57,880 bases of DNA, from assembly GCA_016744335.1 (NCBI GenBank), contig JADGEO010000022.1, positions 1 to 57,880 of the forward strand, written 5' to 3'. The DNA comes from Anaerolineales bacterium (GTDB lineage Bacteria > Chloroflexota > Anaerolineae > Anaerolineales > Villigracilaceae). How positions within the stretch are numbered: the stretch's first letter is position 1; each line of letters starts with the position of its first letter. The notes beneath the pieces were generated by a model, which ran no database searches, was not told the DNA's origin, and saw only the letters and a list, made by a program, of their open reading frames with translations. Below, one piece after another: positions 33,910 to 43,240 of this stretch. The translations under genes and the position numbers were made by a program.

Positions 33910-35091
33910 CTACGCCAAAGCCACCTTCATCCGTTCTAAACCCTCAACCAACGTCTCACGCGGACAACCAAAATTGAAGCGCACAAAACCCTCCCCACCA
34001 GGTCCAAAGGTAGTCCCTTCGTTGAAGGCTACTTTCCCTTTCTCTATGAAAAAATCTTGTAAAGGAGTGGTGACCTTGCCCTGCTCAATGAGCGTACTAA
34101 AATCTAACCATGCCAAAAAAGTAGATTCTGGGTTAGTGATGCGCACACCAGGGAAATTCTCTTTAACATAGTTCACAAGAAAATCACGATTTTCAGCAAG
34201 ATAAATGAGTAGTTCTTCTAGCCAATCATCACATACGCCAGAAAGAGCAACTTCTGAGGCGATATGCCCTAAAGAATTAGTGTGAAGGGTCATTTCCTGT
34301 GATTCTTTGATAAACTTTTTGCGAATTTCTTCGTTTTGAATAATCGCAAACCCCACAAAAAGCCCCGCCACATTAAATGTTTTACTCGCCGCAATAAGGG
34401 TAATTGAGCGTTGCGCCGCTTCGGGGGAAATTGCCGCAATGGGGATATGCTTATTACCATCAAGCAAAAGTTCACTATGAATTTCATCGGAGCAAATTAA
34501 AATATCTTCGCGCTCGCAAATATCGGCAATGCGCTTAATATCATCACCGCTGTAAACTGTGCCTGTAGGATTATGCGGATTACAAAAAAGAAACATGCTG
34601 GTTTTGGCATCTTCTGAATGCACGGCGTTCTCAAAGACATCCCAATCAATTTCGTAATGGAGAATCTCTTCATTTACAACTTTCTTGAGTTCTGCAATTT
34701 GTGTAACTGTGCCCGTATACTCTTGCACCTTCATAAAAGGTGGGTAAACGGGTGTTTGGATAAGAATCCCTTCGGCGGGTTTGGTGTGTATTCTCGCGGC
34801 AATATTAAAACCGGTCACCAAGCCAGGCACGGGGACGACATCTTCTGCTTTTACATCCCAATCGTAAAGTTTTTGCATTCGTGCGGCAACAATTTCTTTA
34901 AGTTTTTCTAGCTGAAATTCATAGCCTAAAACACCATGCCCGATTGCGCCATGTAATGCGCCCAAAATAGGCGAGGGCGCGGCAAAGTCCATATCGGCAA
35001 CCCACATGGGGAGAACATCATCGGGGAAAGCGTGCCATTTGATTGAGTTAGAAGAGCGGCGATCAATAATTTTATCGAATTGAGAGAGCAT
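33910..35091 (-). CDS. PLP-dependent aminotransferase, MalY/PatB cystathionine beta-lyase type
   Basis: The 393-residue fold-type I enzyme matches the MalY/PatB group, which cleave cystathionine or related C-S bonds and sometimes act as aminotransferases. It opens with the typical DRRSSNSIKWHAFPDDVLPMWVADMDF, and shows LFCNPHNPTGTVYS, SDEIHSELL, and the PLP lysine in IAASKTFNVAGLFVGF. The Arg binding the substrate carboxylate is in VRFNFGCPRETL. Length is normal. The substrate (cystathionine or an amino acid) cannot be fixed. It is followed by the ABC1 kinase gene on the same strand. Confidence 0.92.
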   Translation of the reverse strand: MLSQFDKIIDRRSSNSIKWHAFPDDVLPMWVADMDFAAPSPILGALHGAIGHGVLGYEFQLEKLKEIVAARMQKLYDWDVKAEDVVPVPGLVTGFNIAARIHTKPAEGILIQTPVYPPFMKVQEYTGTVTQIAELKKVVNEEILHYEIDWDVFENAVHSEDAKTSMFLFCNPHNPTGTVYSGDDIKRIADICEREDILICSDEIHSELLLDGNKHIPIAAISPEAAQRSITLIAASKTFNVAGLFVGFAIIQNEEIRKKFIKESQEMTLHTNSLGHIASEVALSGVCDDWLEELLIYLAENRDFLVNYVKENFPGVRITNPESTFLAWLDFSTLIEQGKVTTPLQDFFIEKGKVAFNEGTTFGPGGEGFVRFNFGCPRETLVEGLERMKVALA

Positions 35092-35461
35092 ATTTTTTCC
35101 TTCTTAGATTAGTGTTTTTGACAGTGGTCTTTAAGTAAGTAATAGCTTGGAGTCCGAAATCTCCTGATTTCGAGTTTTTAGCAAAAAGCCAAAATTTAGA
35201 GACTTTGGTCTCCCTTCCTACAGAAAAAATTATCCATTACTTTAGAGCCACGACTATATTTTTTATATTATACTGGATAAGATACGGGGAGCACGCGCGT
35301 TTTTGGCGAGATTACTGAGACCCAAGCTGGGGGTGCGGTGTGAACATTGCAAGGCACCATGTTTATGCGAGAAAAATGTTGACTATTGGCACTCCTGTTC
35401 AAATCACGCGTGTTACGGTTTTCTTTGTTGCAGAATTTGTCAAATTCTGCATCTAAAAAAA
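35092..35461. other. Spacer of 370 bases
   Basis: The spacer between the MATE exporter (ending at 35462) and the aminotransferase (starting at 35091) holds short palindromes: CGAAATC/GATTTCG near 35155-35177, and GCAGAATTTGTCAAATTCTGC at 35431-35451, a perfect 9-bp stem without a U-run on the minus side. A Cys-rich open frame starting with TTG at 35303 is judged spurious. Promoters for the aminotransferase probably lie at its right-hand... left edge near 35100-35150, AT-rich but without clear boxes. Confidence 0.35.
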
Positions 35462-36826
35462 TTAGACCCTTATATCAACCAAATTGTGCATCCACTTTTT
35501 CGAACGATAACGGCGTAGCATAATAAAAACCTTAACTATTTCCTCACCAAAAACTAAGAGATAGACTCCATAAACTGGCAAATTTAATACAAATCCACCA
35601 ATTAATGCCGCAGGTACACCAATCACCCAAACTGAGAAAATCTCCATATACATCGCAAAACGTGTGTCGCCCCCCGCTCGTAAAACGCCCACAAAAAGGA
35701 TGAAATTAATAGAACGTACCCAAAGCCCTAGCGCAAAAATGATTAATAATTTATTCACATTCTCGGCAACTTCAATAGAAACTTCATATAGAGAAATAAT
35801 TGGTGTGCGCAAAAAAAGAATGCCAATGCCCAATAAAATAGCCAGAAAAACAATCATAATCAAAAATCGGCGGCTATATTCAAAAGCGAGATCCATTTCA
35901 CCTTCGCCGATTTTATTGCCAATCATAATTGCACAAGCATTGCCCAAACCTATAAATAGCACAAAGGCAATTTCTTCGATGGAAGCATTTATTTGGATTG
36001 CCGCAATCGCACCTGTACTTATATGTGCGTAAACTGCAAAATAAACTGTAATTCCCACTGACCAAAAGACTTCATTGATTGCGGCAGGCATAGCTGTTTT
36101 CATCACCTTCGCAAGAAAAACACGGTTAAAGTCAAAAAACAAACGTGGGTGTACAGCAAGCGGGGTTTTTCGATAATAAACTAACCCAACCGTTAGAATA
36201 AATTGCAAAATCCAAGCAAAAGCGGTTGAAATAGCCGCACCACGCACGCCAAATTCGGGGAAGATGCCAATGCCAAAAATTAGCGCGTATCCCAGCATTG
36301 ATTTGAGAACCAAGGCAATTACGCTAATAAAAACCGTTATCTTAACCAAGGTGATACTCCGCAAAACGGCGAAATAAGCTGTAACAATTGCCGTAAAAAC
36401 ATACGACACACCGACTATACGCAAATAGCTACTTGCTAAAGAAATTACTTCTTGGTCTTCGGTATAAAATTTCAGCACGGTTTCGGGAAAAAACACTGCG
36501 ACAAGTGAAAATAATGCGCCTACGGCGGTGGCAATGATGAGGCTAATCCCCAAAACTTTGTAGATATTACCAATCTCTTTTTTACCCCAGTATTGAGCAG
36601 AAAAAATTGCTGTGCCACTGGTAATGCCAAAAAGAAAGATAATCAGCAAAAAGAAAAGCTGATTAGCCAGCCCAAGCGCGGCAATGGCACTCTCACCTAA
36701 TTGTCCAACCATGAGCACATCGACCATATTTACCCCAGCAGAAATAAATTGCTGAAAGGCAACTGGGATAGCTAAACCCAGCATAGAACGAAGAAATTTT
36801 TTATCTTGAAAAAATGAAAGATTCAT
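35462..36826 (-). CDS. MATE-family multidrug/metabolite exporter
   Basis: The 454-residue integral membrane protein has the MATE pattern of twelve membrane segments in two homologous halves. The start MNLSFFQDKKFLRSMLGLAIPVAFQQF, the segment MVDVLMVGQLGESAIAALGLA and the second-half counterpart INASIEEIAFVLFIGLGNACAIMIGNKIGEG are family landmarks. It would export drugs or metabolites using a sodium or proton gradient; the substrate is not predictable. It is monocistronic, 88 bases from the glycosyltransferase start on the same strand, with the hairpin 36838-36873 separating the two. Confidence 0.93.
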   Translation of the reverse strand: MNLSFFQDKKFLRSMLGLAIPVAFQQFISAGVNMVDVLMVGQLGESAIAALGLANQLFFLLIIFLFGITSGTAIFSAQYWGKKEIGNIYKVLGISLIIATAVGALFSLVAVFFPETVLKFYTEDQEVISLASSYLRIVGVSYVFTAIVTAYFAVLRSITLVKITVFISVIALVLKSMLGYALIFGIGIFPEFGVRGAAISTAFAWILQFILTVGLVYYRKTPLAVHPRLFFDFNRVFLAKVMKTAMPAAINEVFWSVGITVYFAVYAHISTGAIAAIQINASIEEIAFVLFIGLGNACAIMIGNKIGEGEMDLAFEYSRRFLIMIVFLAILLGIGILFLRTPIISLYEVSIEVAENVNKLLIIFALGLWVRSINFILFVGVLRAGGDTRFAMYMEIFSVWVIGVPAALIGGFVLNLPVYGVYLLVFGEEIVKVFIMLRRYRSKKWMHNLVDIRV

Positions 36827-36837
36827 AATGACCTAAA

Positions 36838-36873
36838 AAAGCAGTTTTTGGCATTTAGCTCAAAAACTGCTTT
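36838..36873 (-). terminator. Terminator of the GtrB-like glycosyltransferase
   Basis: Stem AAAGCAGTTTTTG / CAAAAACTGCTTT (13 bp, ten-base loop) with a T-run on the minus strand. It lies 42 bases past the stop at 36915 and directly before the MATE gene start. Confidence 0.88.
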
Positions 36874-36914
36874 GGTGAAAACAGAAAGTGCTGTGCAATA
36901 CGCGTTTTTACGCT

Positions 36915-37850
36915 TTACCCATTCTCAGGGGCTTCACTCACAATATAAAGCGGACGACCTTTTGCTTCATCATAAAGGCGACCGATATACTCACCCAAAA
37001 TGCCTAAAGAGATTAATTGTACGCCGCCCAAAAAGAGTACCGCGATAAGCGTGGTCGTTTGCCCCTCGAAAAAATGCGAGCCAGTTATACGCAAAATGGC
37101 TACAACAGGGATGGCGATAATTGCAATCCCCGCGGAGAAAAAACCAAAATAGCTGGCAACTTGGAGGGGGAAATAAGAAAAGCTCGTTACCGCGTTTAAG
37201 GCAAGTTGAAGCATTTTCTTAAATGGATACTTTGTTTCACCTGCAAAGCGTGCAGCGCGTTTATACTCTACACCAATTTGTTTATAACCAATCCATGAAG
37301 ACATGCCACGCAAGAAACGATGTTTTTCTCGCATAGAGTTCATCACGTCTACAACTTTGCGATCTAGCAGGCGGAAGTCACCGGTATCGAGCGGGATTTC
37401 GACATCGGTGATTTTGTAGATAATGCGGTAAAAAAGTGAAGCGGTAAACTTCTTAAACCAACTTTCACCCTCTCGCTCAGAACGCACGGCATAGACAACT
37501 TGATAGCCTTCTTTCCACTTTTCGATTAAATCGAGAATGACTTCGGGCGGGTCTTGGAGGTCGGCATCTATGATGGTGACAGCTTCGCCGCGCGTATAAT
37601 CTAGCCCTGCGGTGACAGCGATTTGGTGCCCAAAATTACGCGCAAAGATTACAGGGCGGATATGTTCATCAGCGGCGGCAAGCTCACGGATACGTTCGGT
37701 TGAGCCGTCTGTTGATCCATCGCTAACGAGAACAAGTTCCCAGGTCTCACCAGTGGCATCCATGACGGCATTAATCCGTTTACAGAATTCATCTATGATT
37801 TCGATTTCATTGTAAATGGGGGCAACAATTGAGTAGGTTATTTTTGTCAT
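36915..37850 (-). CDS. Family 2 glycosyltransferase, GtrB/DPM-like with membrane pair
   Basis: The 311-residue protein moves a sugar, typically glucose, from UDP-sugar to undecaprenyl phosphate at the inner face of the membrane. Motifs are the N-terminal VAPIYNEIEIIDEF, LVSDGSTDGSTERI, the metal-binding DADLQDPPEVI, and LDTGDFRLLDRKVV, which together define this group. Two C-terminal membrane segments (about 230-252 and 265-287) match GtrB. It would provide a lipid-linked sugar for surface glycans or lipids. It is transcribed alone, ended by the terminator at 36838-36873. Confidence 0.93.
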   Translation of the reverse strand: MTKITYSIVAPIYNEIEIIDEFCKRINAVMDATGETWELVLVSDGSTDGSTERIRELAAADEHIRPVIFARNFGHQIAVTAGLDYTRGEAVTIIDADLQDPPEVILDLIEKWKEGYQVVYAVRSEREGESWFKKFTASLFYRIIYKITDVEIPLDTGDFRLLDRKVVDVMNSMREKHRFLRGMSSWIGYKQIGVEYKRAARFAGETKYPFKKMLQLALNAVTSFSYFPLQVASYFGFFSAGIAIIAIPVVAILRITGSHFFEGQTTTLIAVLFLGGVQLISLGILGEYIGRLYDEAKGRPLYIVSEAPENG

Positions 37851-37937
37851 TTTATTTCTCCTGTTTTCTCTATACCATAAATATAAAGAAAGAGCGTTCA
37901 GAAGTTATACAGAATATATTGAAAATTTGTTAATTAA

Positions 37938-37985
37938 AAAACTCGATTTTTCAGAGCGTAAGTTTACTCTAAAAAATCGAGTTTT
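37938..37985 (-). terminator. Terminator of the BMP-type ABC importer operon
   Basis: Stem AAAACTCGATTTTT (37938-37951) / AAAAAATCGAGTTTT (37971-37985), with an inner AGAG/CTCT pair. It lies 22 bases past the ATPase gene stop and has T-runs on the minus strand. Confidence 0.85.
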
Positions 37986-38007
37986 GCTTTATAAAAAGTG
38001 TTTCTGC

Positions 38008-39555
38008 TTACTCCCCACTTTCTCCTGCCATCATTAAGCCTAGCTTCTGTGGCGTAGCATCGGCACGTTCTACAATACCCATAATTTCACCTTCACAGAT
38101 TACAGCAATACGATCGGAAAGTGCCATCACTTCATCTAAATCTTCAGAAATCATCATAATCGCGGTGCCATCTCTGCGTTGTTCGAGTAATTGTTCGTGA
38201 ACATATTCTGTTGCGCCCACATCAAGCCCGCGGGTAGGTTGTGCGGCAATAAGCACACGTGGGTTACGTGAAATTTCTCGTGCTAAAACTACTTTTTGGA
38301 TATTGCCACCAGAAAGTGTACCTGCTTTTGTTTCTCTTGAGGGGGTTTTTACACGGAATTTCTTAATCAACTCATCGCTATGGCTGGCTATCTTTTTCAA
38401 TTTCAAGAAGCCTTTTTCAGCAAAAGGTGGAATATGATGCTCGCGCAAGACCATATTTTCAGCAATAGAGAAATCTTTAATCATGCCATCTCGCATCCGC
38501 TCTTCGGGGATGTAGGACAGCATCCGTTTGGTGACTTCTCCTGGGCGAGCGTTGGTAATATCTTCATCTTCAAGAAGCACTTTGCCGCCAGTGATTTCAC
38601 GTAAGCCCGTAATTGACTCGGCTAGTTCACGTTGTCCATTTCCAGAAATACCTGCCAGCCCTAAAATTTCACCTGAGTAAATATTGAGCGAAACATTTTT
38701 CACCGCAGGGAGTTCTCTTTCATTATCACATGAAAGATTTTCGATGGATAGGCGAGAGGGACCGCGTTCTATCTCTTCGAGTTCACGCGTCATGCTGACT
38801 TCGCGTCCAACCATCCAATTGGCGAGTTCCGATTTGGTAATATCAGCGATATTTCTTGTGCCAACTTTTGCGCCATCTCGAAGAATAGTGACTCTATCGC
38901 AGATATTCATAATCTCATGTAGTTTATGTGAGATAAAAATAAGCCCATGTCCATCGGCAACCATTTGGCGCATAATGACGAAGAACTCATCTACTTCTTG
39001 TGGGGTGAGCACAGCGGTTGGTTCATCTAAGATGAGAAGGGCGGCACCACGATAAAGGGCTTTGATAATTTCTACACGTTGTTGTTGACCTACAGAGAGT
39101 TGCCAAATATAGGCTTCGGGGTCAATTTCTAAGCCGTAAATATCGGCAAGCTCTAAAATGCGCGCTGAGACTTTATCTAAGTCTGTCAGAAATCCACGCG
39201 AGGAGGGTAGCCCTAGTGCTACATTTTCTGCTACGGTGAGGGTTTCAACGAGCATGAAGTGTTGATGAATCATGCCAATGCCATGATTGATAGCATCGGT
39301 TGGCGTATCAATGGTGATTTTTTTGCCATTTAGAAAAATTTCACCTTCACTGGGTTCGTACATCCCGTAGAGAATCTTCATGAGGGTGCTTTTTCCTGCG
39401 CCATTTTCGCCTAAGAGCGCGTGGACTTCACCAGATTTAACGTCAAAATTTACGTTGTCGCTGGCAAGTACGCCGGGGAAGCGTTTGGTGATTCCGCGCA
39501 TTTCTAGGGAGTCTATGCGGGTATGTCCTGAGGGGAGTTTGTTTTCTTCGGTCAT
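38008..39555 (-). CDS. ABC importer ATPase, two nucleotide-binding domains (nucleoside/sugar type)
   Basis: The 515-residue protein is a tandem ATPase as in simple-sugar and BMP-type nucleoside importers. The first domain (about 15-250) has Walker [11 protein letters not shown], the signature [11 protein letters not shown] and Walker [13 protein letters not shown]. The second (about 265-510) has the degenerate Walker [11 protein letters not shown] typical of the C-terminal half of this group and the signature [12 protein letters not shown]. It energises the two permeases at 41073-43141. Start ATG at 39555. It is the last gene of the importer cluster, 286 bases after the binding-protein gene; that spacer is full of dyad repeats. 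Confidence 0.95.
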   Translation of the reverse strand: MTEENKLPSGHTRIDSLEMRGITKRFPGVLASDNVNFDVKSGEVHALLGENGAGKSTLMKILYGMYEPSEGEIFLNGKKITIDTPTDAINHGIGMIHQHFMLVETLTVAENVALGLPSSRGFLTDLDKVSARILELADIYGLEIDPEAYIWQLSVGQQQRVEIIKALYRGAALLILDEPTAVLTPQEVDEFFVIMRQMVADGHGLIFISHKLHEIMNICDRVTILRDGAKVGTRNIADITKSELANWMVGREVSMTRELEEIERGPSRLSIENLSCDNERELPAVKNVSLNIYSGEILGLAGISGNGQRELAESITGLREITGGKVLLEDEDITNARPGEVTKRMLSYIPEERMRDGMIKDFSIAENMVLREHHIPPFAEKGFLKLKKIASHSDELIKKFRVKTPSRETKAGTLSGGNIQKVVLAREISRNPRVLIAAQPTRGLDVGATEYVHEQLLEQRRDGTAIMMISEDLDEVMALSDRIAVICEGEIMGIVERADATPQKLGLMMAGESGE

Positions 39556-39571
39556 AAATTTGTCTCTTTTC

Positions 39572-39634
39572 CTTGTAGTAAGGACTTTAACTCTCTGCTT
39601 GACAATACTTAAGGGCTGAAGCCCTTACTACGAG
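39572..39634. repeat. Dyad repeat of the GTAGTAAGG family
   Basis: CTTGTAGTAAGGACTTTA (39572-39589) is inverted, with four mismatches, as TGAAGCCCTTACTACGAG (39617-39634). Relatives lie at 15278-15337 and about 47125-47195. Two further hairpins stand between this and the next element: GGGCAC/GTGCCC near 39693-39716, and AAAAAGTTCACAAA/TTTGTGGACTTTTT at about 39734-39768. Confidence 0.65.
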
Positions 39635-39773
39635 GGTGGTTTTAACGGCAAATGCTTTTCTTCAAAAAAACGCTCACGAAAGGGTATCAAATTAGGGGCA
39701 CGCGCGTCGCGGTGCCCTTAATCCTATTTTCTCTAAAAAGTTCACAAAATTTAATTTGTGGACTTTTTAGAAA

Positions 39774-39833
39774 AACCCTGACAGGCTTAAGGGATAAACC
39801 CCTTACTACGAGGGTAGTAGACCTGTCAGGGTT
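39774..39833. repeat. Dyad repeat behind the BMP lipoprotein gene
   Basis: AACCCTGACAGG (39774-39785) and CCTGTCAGGGTT (39822-39833) are perfect inverted repeats, with an inner AAGGG/CCCTT pair. It lies 8 bases beyond the lipoprotein stop (minus strand) and may stabilise the upstream, highly expressed, binding-protein mRNA. Confidence 0.75.
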
Positions 39834-39841
39834 AGGTTAAT

Positions 39842-40861
39842 CTACTCTACAGGAATTACGATAGAGCCATCAATAATGCCTTCAACTGCGGCATCGGCGG
39901 CGGCTTTTACGTCTTCGGGGAGGTCGTAGGCACTGTTATAGTCCATTACTATTCCACCGTTTTCAAGTGTGATGGTGTAGGCTGTGCCACCGTAAGTGCC
40001 TTCACCGATGAGGGTGATCATTTCATCGAGGGCTACTGTCCAGTCGTAAACCTGATTGGCTACAACGATATCGGGGGCAAGGGAGGTTTGGCTAGATTGT
40101 GTGCCGAACCAAAGTACGCCATTCTCTTCAGCAACGCCAACTGCGCCAACAACCATTTGCGCTGTGCCGGTGAGAACATCTGCACCTGCGGCAACGTGGG
40201 TATTTGCGGCTTCTGAGGCAAGAGCTACATCGGAGAAGGAACCGATCCAGTTAACGTTTACGGTTACGTCAGGGTTGGTGGCTTCTGCGCCAGCAACAAA
40301 ACCTTTAACATAAAGAGATGCGTCACCAGCTTCGATGGGTCCTACAACGCCAATTACGCCTGCTTCTGAAAGGCTTGCGGCAATCACACCATTTACGTAG
40401 CCACCCTCTTGGGAGTCGGCTTCATAAGCAAAAACATTGGTAATACCTTCTTCTGAGAAGGTGTTAAGGGTTGTGCCCCAAGCAAAGGAAGTTTCTGGGA
40501 AATCAGGCGCAATTTCTTGCAAAGATGAGCCGTATTGTGAACCATGTGCAATGACTAAATCGTAGCCTTCGGTGGCGTAATCACGAATTGCGGCGGCGGC
40601 ATCATCTACAACAAACATACCTTCTGAGTAAACGATTTCCATAGCTTCTTCGCCACCCATTTCTTCTTGGATAGCAAGCAAAGCATCATACATGCTTTGG
40701 CTGAATGCTAAATCGGTGATAGAGCTAGGCATAATTACAGCTACTTTAAACATTTCTGCAGTGGCGGGGGCCTCTTCTGCAGGGGCTTCTTCAGCAGGTG
40801 CACCACCACAAGCGGTGAGTGCTAATGCGAGTATTACTAATACAAATAATAGTTTTTTCAT
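39842..40861 (-). CDS. BMP-family substrate-binding lipoprotein (PnrA-like, nucleoside-type)
   Basis: The 339-residue product has a lipoprotein signal with LALTAC (lipobox Cys at about 18), an Ala/Pro/Glu-rich linker, then a periplasmic-binding-protein fold of the Bmp/PnrA group: VAVIMPSSITDLAFSQSMYDAL at the start of lobe 1, YDLVIAHGSQYG, and GVVGPIEAGDASLYVKGFVAGA in lobe 2. PnrA proteins bind purine nucleosides; that specificity here is inferred from family and context. The ribosome site AAGGAGAAG lies about 10 bases before the ATG at 40861. It sits between the permease pair and the ATPase in the same orientation. Confidence 0.93.
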   Translation of the reverse strand: MKKLLFVLVILALALTACGGAPAEEAPAEEAPATAEMFKVAVIMPSSITDLAFSQSMYDALLAIQEEMGGEEAMEIVYSEGMFVVDDAAAAIRDYATEGYDLVIAHGSQYGSSLQEIAPDFPETSFAWGTTLNTFSEEGITNVFAYEADSQEGGYVNGVIAASLSEAGVIGVVGPIEAGDASLYVKGFVAGAEATNPDVTVNVNWIGSFSDVALASEAANTHVAAGADVLTGTAQMVVGAVGVAEENGVLWFGTQSSQTSLAPDIVVANQVYDWTVALDEMITLIGEGTYGGTAYTITLENGGIVMDYNSAYDLPEDVKAAADAAVEGIIDGSIVIPVE

Positions 40862-41016
40862 TTTCTTTCTTCTCCTTGAAATTATTGAATAAAATTGAAA
40901 CTAAACACGAACCAGATTTGAGCAAACCACCTCCTTATTAGATGGATAAAAGCCGAGACGGCCTTGCTTTGGGCTTGCGTGCTGTTTAATAGACTTAATC
41001 AGAAATAAAATTCAAC
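40862..41016 (-). promoter_or_regulatory. 5' region of the BMP lipoprotein gene
   Basis: On the minus strand this region has a small hairpin with AAGGCCG/CGGCTTTTA near 40955-40970, which looks like a weak terminator stem with a short U-run. It also has a strong AAGGAGGTG ribosome-like site at about 40928-40936, about 70 bases before the real start and followed within five bases by a TTG. It could be a leader frame or an mRNA control element. No riboswitch class is recognisable. Confidence 0.3.
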
Positions 41017-41061
41017 GGCTAGAAGAACCCGTTCCCTTCGAGGGAACGGGTTCTTCTAGCC
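41017..41061. repeat. REP palindrome, copy 3
   Basis: The 33-base core is the same as beside the transposase at 14460-15026, with a TTCGA centre in place of TTGAA. The flanks GGCTAG/CTAGCC again extend the stem. It lies 12 bases beyond the permease stop, between permease and binding-protein genes. Confidence 0.9.
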
Positions 41062-41072
41062 TACGCTTTACA

Positions 41073-41996
41073 CTAATCACCTCTGTCAAAAGGCTTCGTC
41101 AGCGCAGAGGGCGGACGCACCTTTGAAACAGTAAGCACCAAAACGACAATTGTTAAAATATAAGGCAACATAATTGCCAATTCTGTAGAAATAGGGATAT
41201 TCAAAACCTGCATCCACAATTGCAGAGAATTCACAAAACTAAAGAGCAAAGCCCCTGCTAAAACACCAAATGCGCGCCATGCACCAAAATAAACCAGAGC
41301 AACAGCAATAAAACCAAGCCCACTAGTCATATTTTGTTGAAAAACATTAAGCAGAGCAATAGACATTGATGCGCCCGCTACACCAGAGAGAATGCCTGCA
41401 AGAATAATTGTAAAATAACGGACACGTGCCACACTTACACCAAGCGAATCTGCCGCTTCGGGATTCTCGCCAACCGAACGTATTTTTAACCCCAGCGTGG
41501 TTTTATTGAAAATAAACCAAGCAATAGGGACAAGTAAAAATGCACCGTAAACCATAATATTGTGTTGGAAGAAAATTTCTCCAATATAAGGAATATCACT
41601 TAAAAATGGAATTTCTAAATCAGGAAAGCCTTTCACTGTTTCTACTGTACCAAGCAACATTTTAAAAAGCAATTCACTCATCCCTAAACCAAAGAGATAA
41701 AAACCGATGCCGCTAATACCTTGCTCGGCTTGTAGGTTGACAGAAACAAAAGCCATTGCCAAGCCCATCAATGCACCGACAATCACAGCGGCTAAAACGC
41801 CTAGCCAAAGATTTCCTGTCGTAAAAGCGATATAAAAAGCGGCAAATGCGCCAATCAACATCTGCCCATCCACACCGAGATTGAGTACACCACTCCGCTG
41901 ACCAAAAGTCTCGCCGATAGCGGCATAAAGATAGGGTGTCGCTAAACGAATAGTTGAAGAGAGAACGCCAACGATAATAAGTTCTGGACTCATCAT
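41073..41996 (-). CDS. ABC importer permease, nucleoside/sugar type (second)
   Basis: The 307-residue integral membrane protein is the smaller permease of BMP-type importers: segments LNLGVDGQMLIGAFAAFYIA, SVNLQAEQGISGIGFYLFGLGM, and LGLKIRSVGENPEAADSLGVSVARVRYFTIILAGILSGVAGA, the last being the ATPase-contact loop region of this family. Eight or more membrane segments are visible. It overlaps the stop of the preceding permease by four bases (ATGA arrangement at 41993-41996), so the two are translationally coupled. Confidence 0.94.
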   Translation of the reverse strand: MMSPELIIVGVLSSTIRLATPYLYAAIGETFGQRSGVLNLGVDGQMLIGAFAAFYIAFTTGNLWLGVLAAVIVGALMGLAMAFVSVNLQAEQGISGIGFYLFGLGMSELLFKMLLGTVETVKGFPDLEIPFLSDIPYIGEIFFQHNIMVYGAFLLVPIAWFIFNKTTLGLKIRSVGENPEAADSLGVSVARVRYFTIILAGILSGVAGASMSIALLNVFQQNMTSGLGFIAVALVYFGAWRAFGVLAGALLFSFVNSLQLWMQVLNIPISTELAIMLPYILTIVVLVLTVSKVRPPSALTKPFDRGD

Positions 41997-43141
41997 GCCA
42001 TCACCTCCTCAGACGCAGATGCGCCCTTCTCTGTCTTTGGTGATTCTGAGGGGGGAGGCTCCCCACCTTCGTCTACCAAAAGACGTTGCTTTTGACGCCT
42101 TCTGCGCCAAAGTTCACTACTAACAACAAAGATAACTACAAGACCGTTCAACGCCGTAATCAACGCCGCAGGGATTTGTACAACACGTTGCATCTTATTT
42201 GCCCCAACCAACAAAGCACCAAAGAAAATGGATGCAGGGATTGTGCCAATCGGATGCAATTGCCCAAACAACGCCGCCACAATACCGTTAAAGCCCGCCC
42301 CACCTGTAAAACCAGTAGATGAACCGTCTGTAATCATCCTGTAATTCACGCCGTAAACTTGAATAGCCCCCGCAATACCAGCAAATGCACCGCTCAAAAG
42401 AAGTGCCGTCACAATACGTCTGCGTACACGGATACCACCATAACGGGATGCGTGTGGGTTCTGCCCGACTGCGCGAATTCTATAGCCCAATGTAGTACGC
42501 CATAAGAGAACATAAACCAAAACTGCCAAAGCAATTGCAAAAACAAAACCAAGATGCAAACGAGTGGGAACAAGGCGTGGCAAACGAAAAGCCTCTGCTA
42601 AACGCGCCGTTTGTGGAATTTTAGACGCTTTCTCCAACTGCGCTGGGTCCATCATAGGACCACGCAACATAAAATTCATAATCTGTACAGCAATCGCGTT
42701 CATCATCACCGTGCTCAAAATTTCATTCACACCAAAATAGGCTTTAAGCGCACCAGGAATACCTCCCCAAATCGCCCCCCCAAGAAAACCAGCAAAAATC
42801 GCCATTATGATTACGACCCAACCAGGCAAATCGGTAAAGACCAAACCAACTTGCGTAGCCATAAGCCCACCAATAATCATTTGCCCTTCAGCACCGATAT
42901 TAATTACATTGGCACGAAAGGCAATACAAATCCCTAAACCAACCAACAAAAGCGGAGTCGCTTTTACAAGCGTTTCCGCAATCGCGTTTTTGCTACCAAA
43001 AGCCCCCTCCCAAAGTGCGCTATACGCTTCCACAGGACTAACCTGCAAAGCCATTAACATAATCGCGCCCACGCCAAGAGCGGCGAACGTCGCAAAAACG
43101 GGAAGTAAGGCATCAATGACAGAATCAAATTTTAATCGCAT
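41993..43141 (-). CDS. ABC importer permease, nucleoside/sugar type (first)
   Basis: The 382-residue permease has the larger-subunit pattern: FRANVINIGAEGQMIIGGLMATQ, ALKAYFGVNEILSTVMMNAIAVQIMNF, and LGYRIRAVGQNPHASRYGGIRVRRRI as the ATPase-contact segment, with about nine membrane segments. The C-terminal tail (RRRQKQRLLVDEGGEPPPSE) is polar and cytoplasmic. The gene follows the GntR regulator gene after 99 bases that contain a tandem heptamer repeat (43172-43206), 30 bases before the ATG. It is probably controlled by that regulator. Confidence 0.94.
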   Translation of the reverse strand: MRLKFDSVIDALLPVFATFAALGVGAIMLMALQVSPVEAYSALWEGAFGSKNAIAETLVKATPLLLVGLGICIAFRANVINIGAEGQMIIGGLMATQVGLVFTDLPGWVVIIMAIFAGFLGGAIWGGIPGALKAYFGVNEILSTVMMNAIAVQIMNFMLRGPMMDPAQLEKASKIPQTARLAEAFRLPRLVPTRLHLGFVFAIALAVLVYVLLWRTTLGYRIRAVGQNPHASRYGGIRVRRRIVTALLLSGAFAGIAGAIQVYGVNYRMITDGSSTGFTGGAGFNGIVAALFGQLHPIGTIPASIFFGALLVGANKMQRVVQIPAALITALNGLVVIFVVSSELWRRRRQKQRLLVDEGGEPPPSESPKTEKGASASEEVMA

Positions 43142-43171
43142 AAATATCTACCTTTTTAAATGAGAGGTTTT

Positions 43172-43206
43172 AGACATCAGACATCAGACATCAGACATCA
43201 GACATC
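43172..43206. repeat. Tandem heptamer repeat, five units of AGACATC
   Basis: Five perfect copies of a 7-base unit lie in the spacer between the GntR gene and the first permease gene, 30 bases upstream of the permease ATG. A unit number change would alter the spacing by 7 bases and could affect transcription or translation of the importer. Confidence 0.9.
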
Positions 43207-43240
43207 AGCCTATTATGTCTTATAAATCTCAAGCCTAAAA

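Noticed and set aside
35303..35518. Cys-rich 71-codon plus-strand frame with CEHC and CCRIC motifs
   Set aside because: It starts with TTG, has no ribosome site, overlaps the 3' end of the MATE gene on the other strand and crosses a palindrome; a chance frame is more likely.
40862..41016. Purine riboswitch before the nucleoside-type binding protein
   Set aside because: The region has only one small stem and none of the three-way junction pattern of purine riboswitches; no class could be recognised.
43172..43206. Possible CRISPR array
   Set aside because: The repeat unit is 7 bases with no spacers; it is a simple tandem repeat. No repeat-spacer pattern was seen anywhere in the window.
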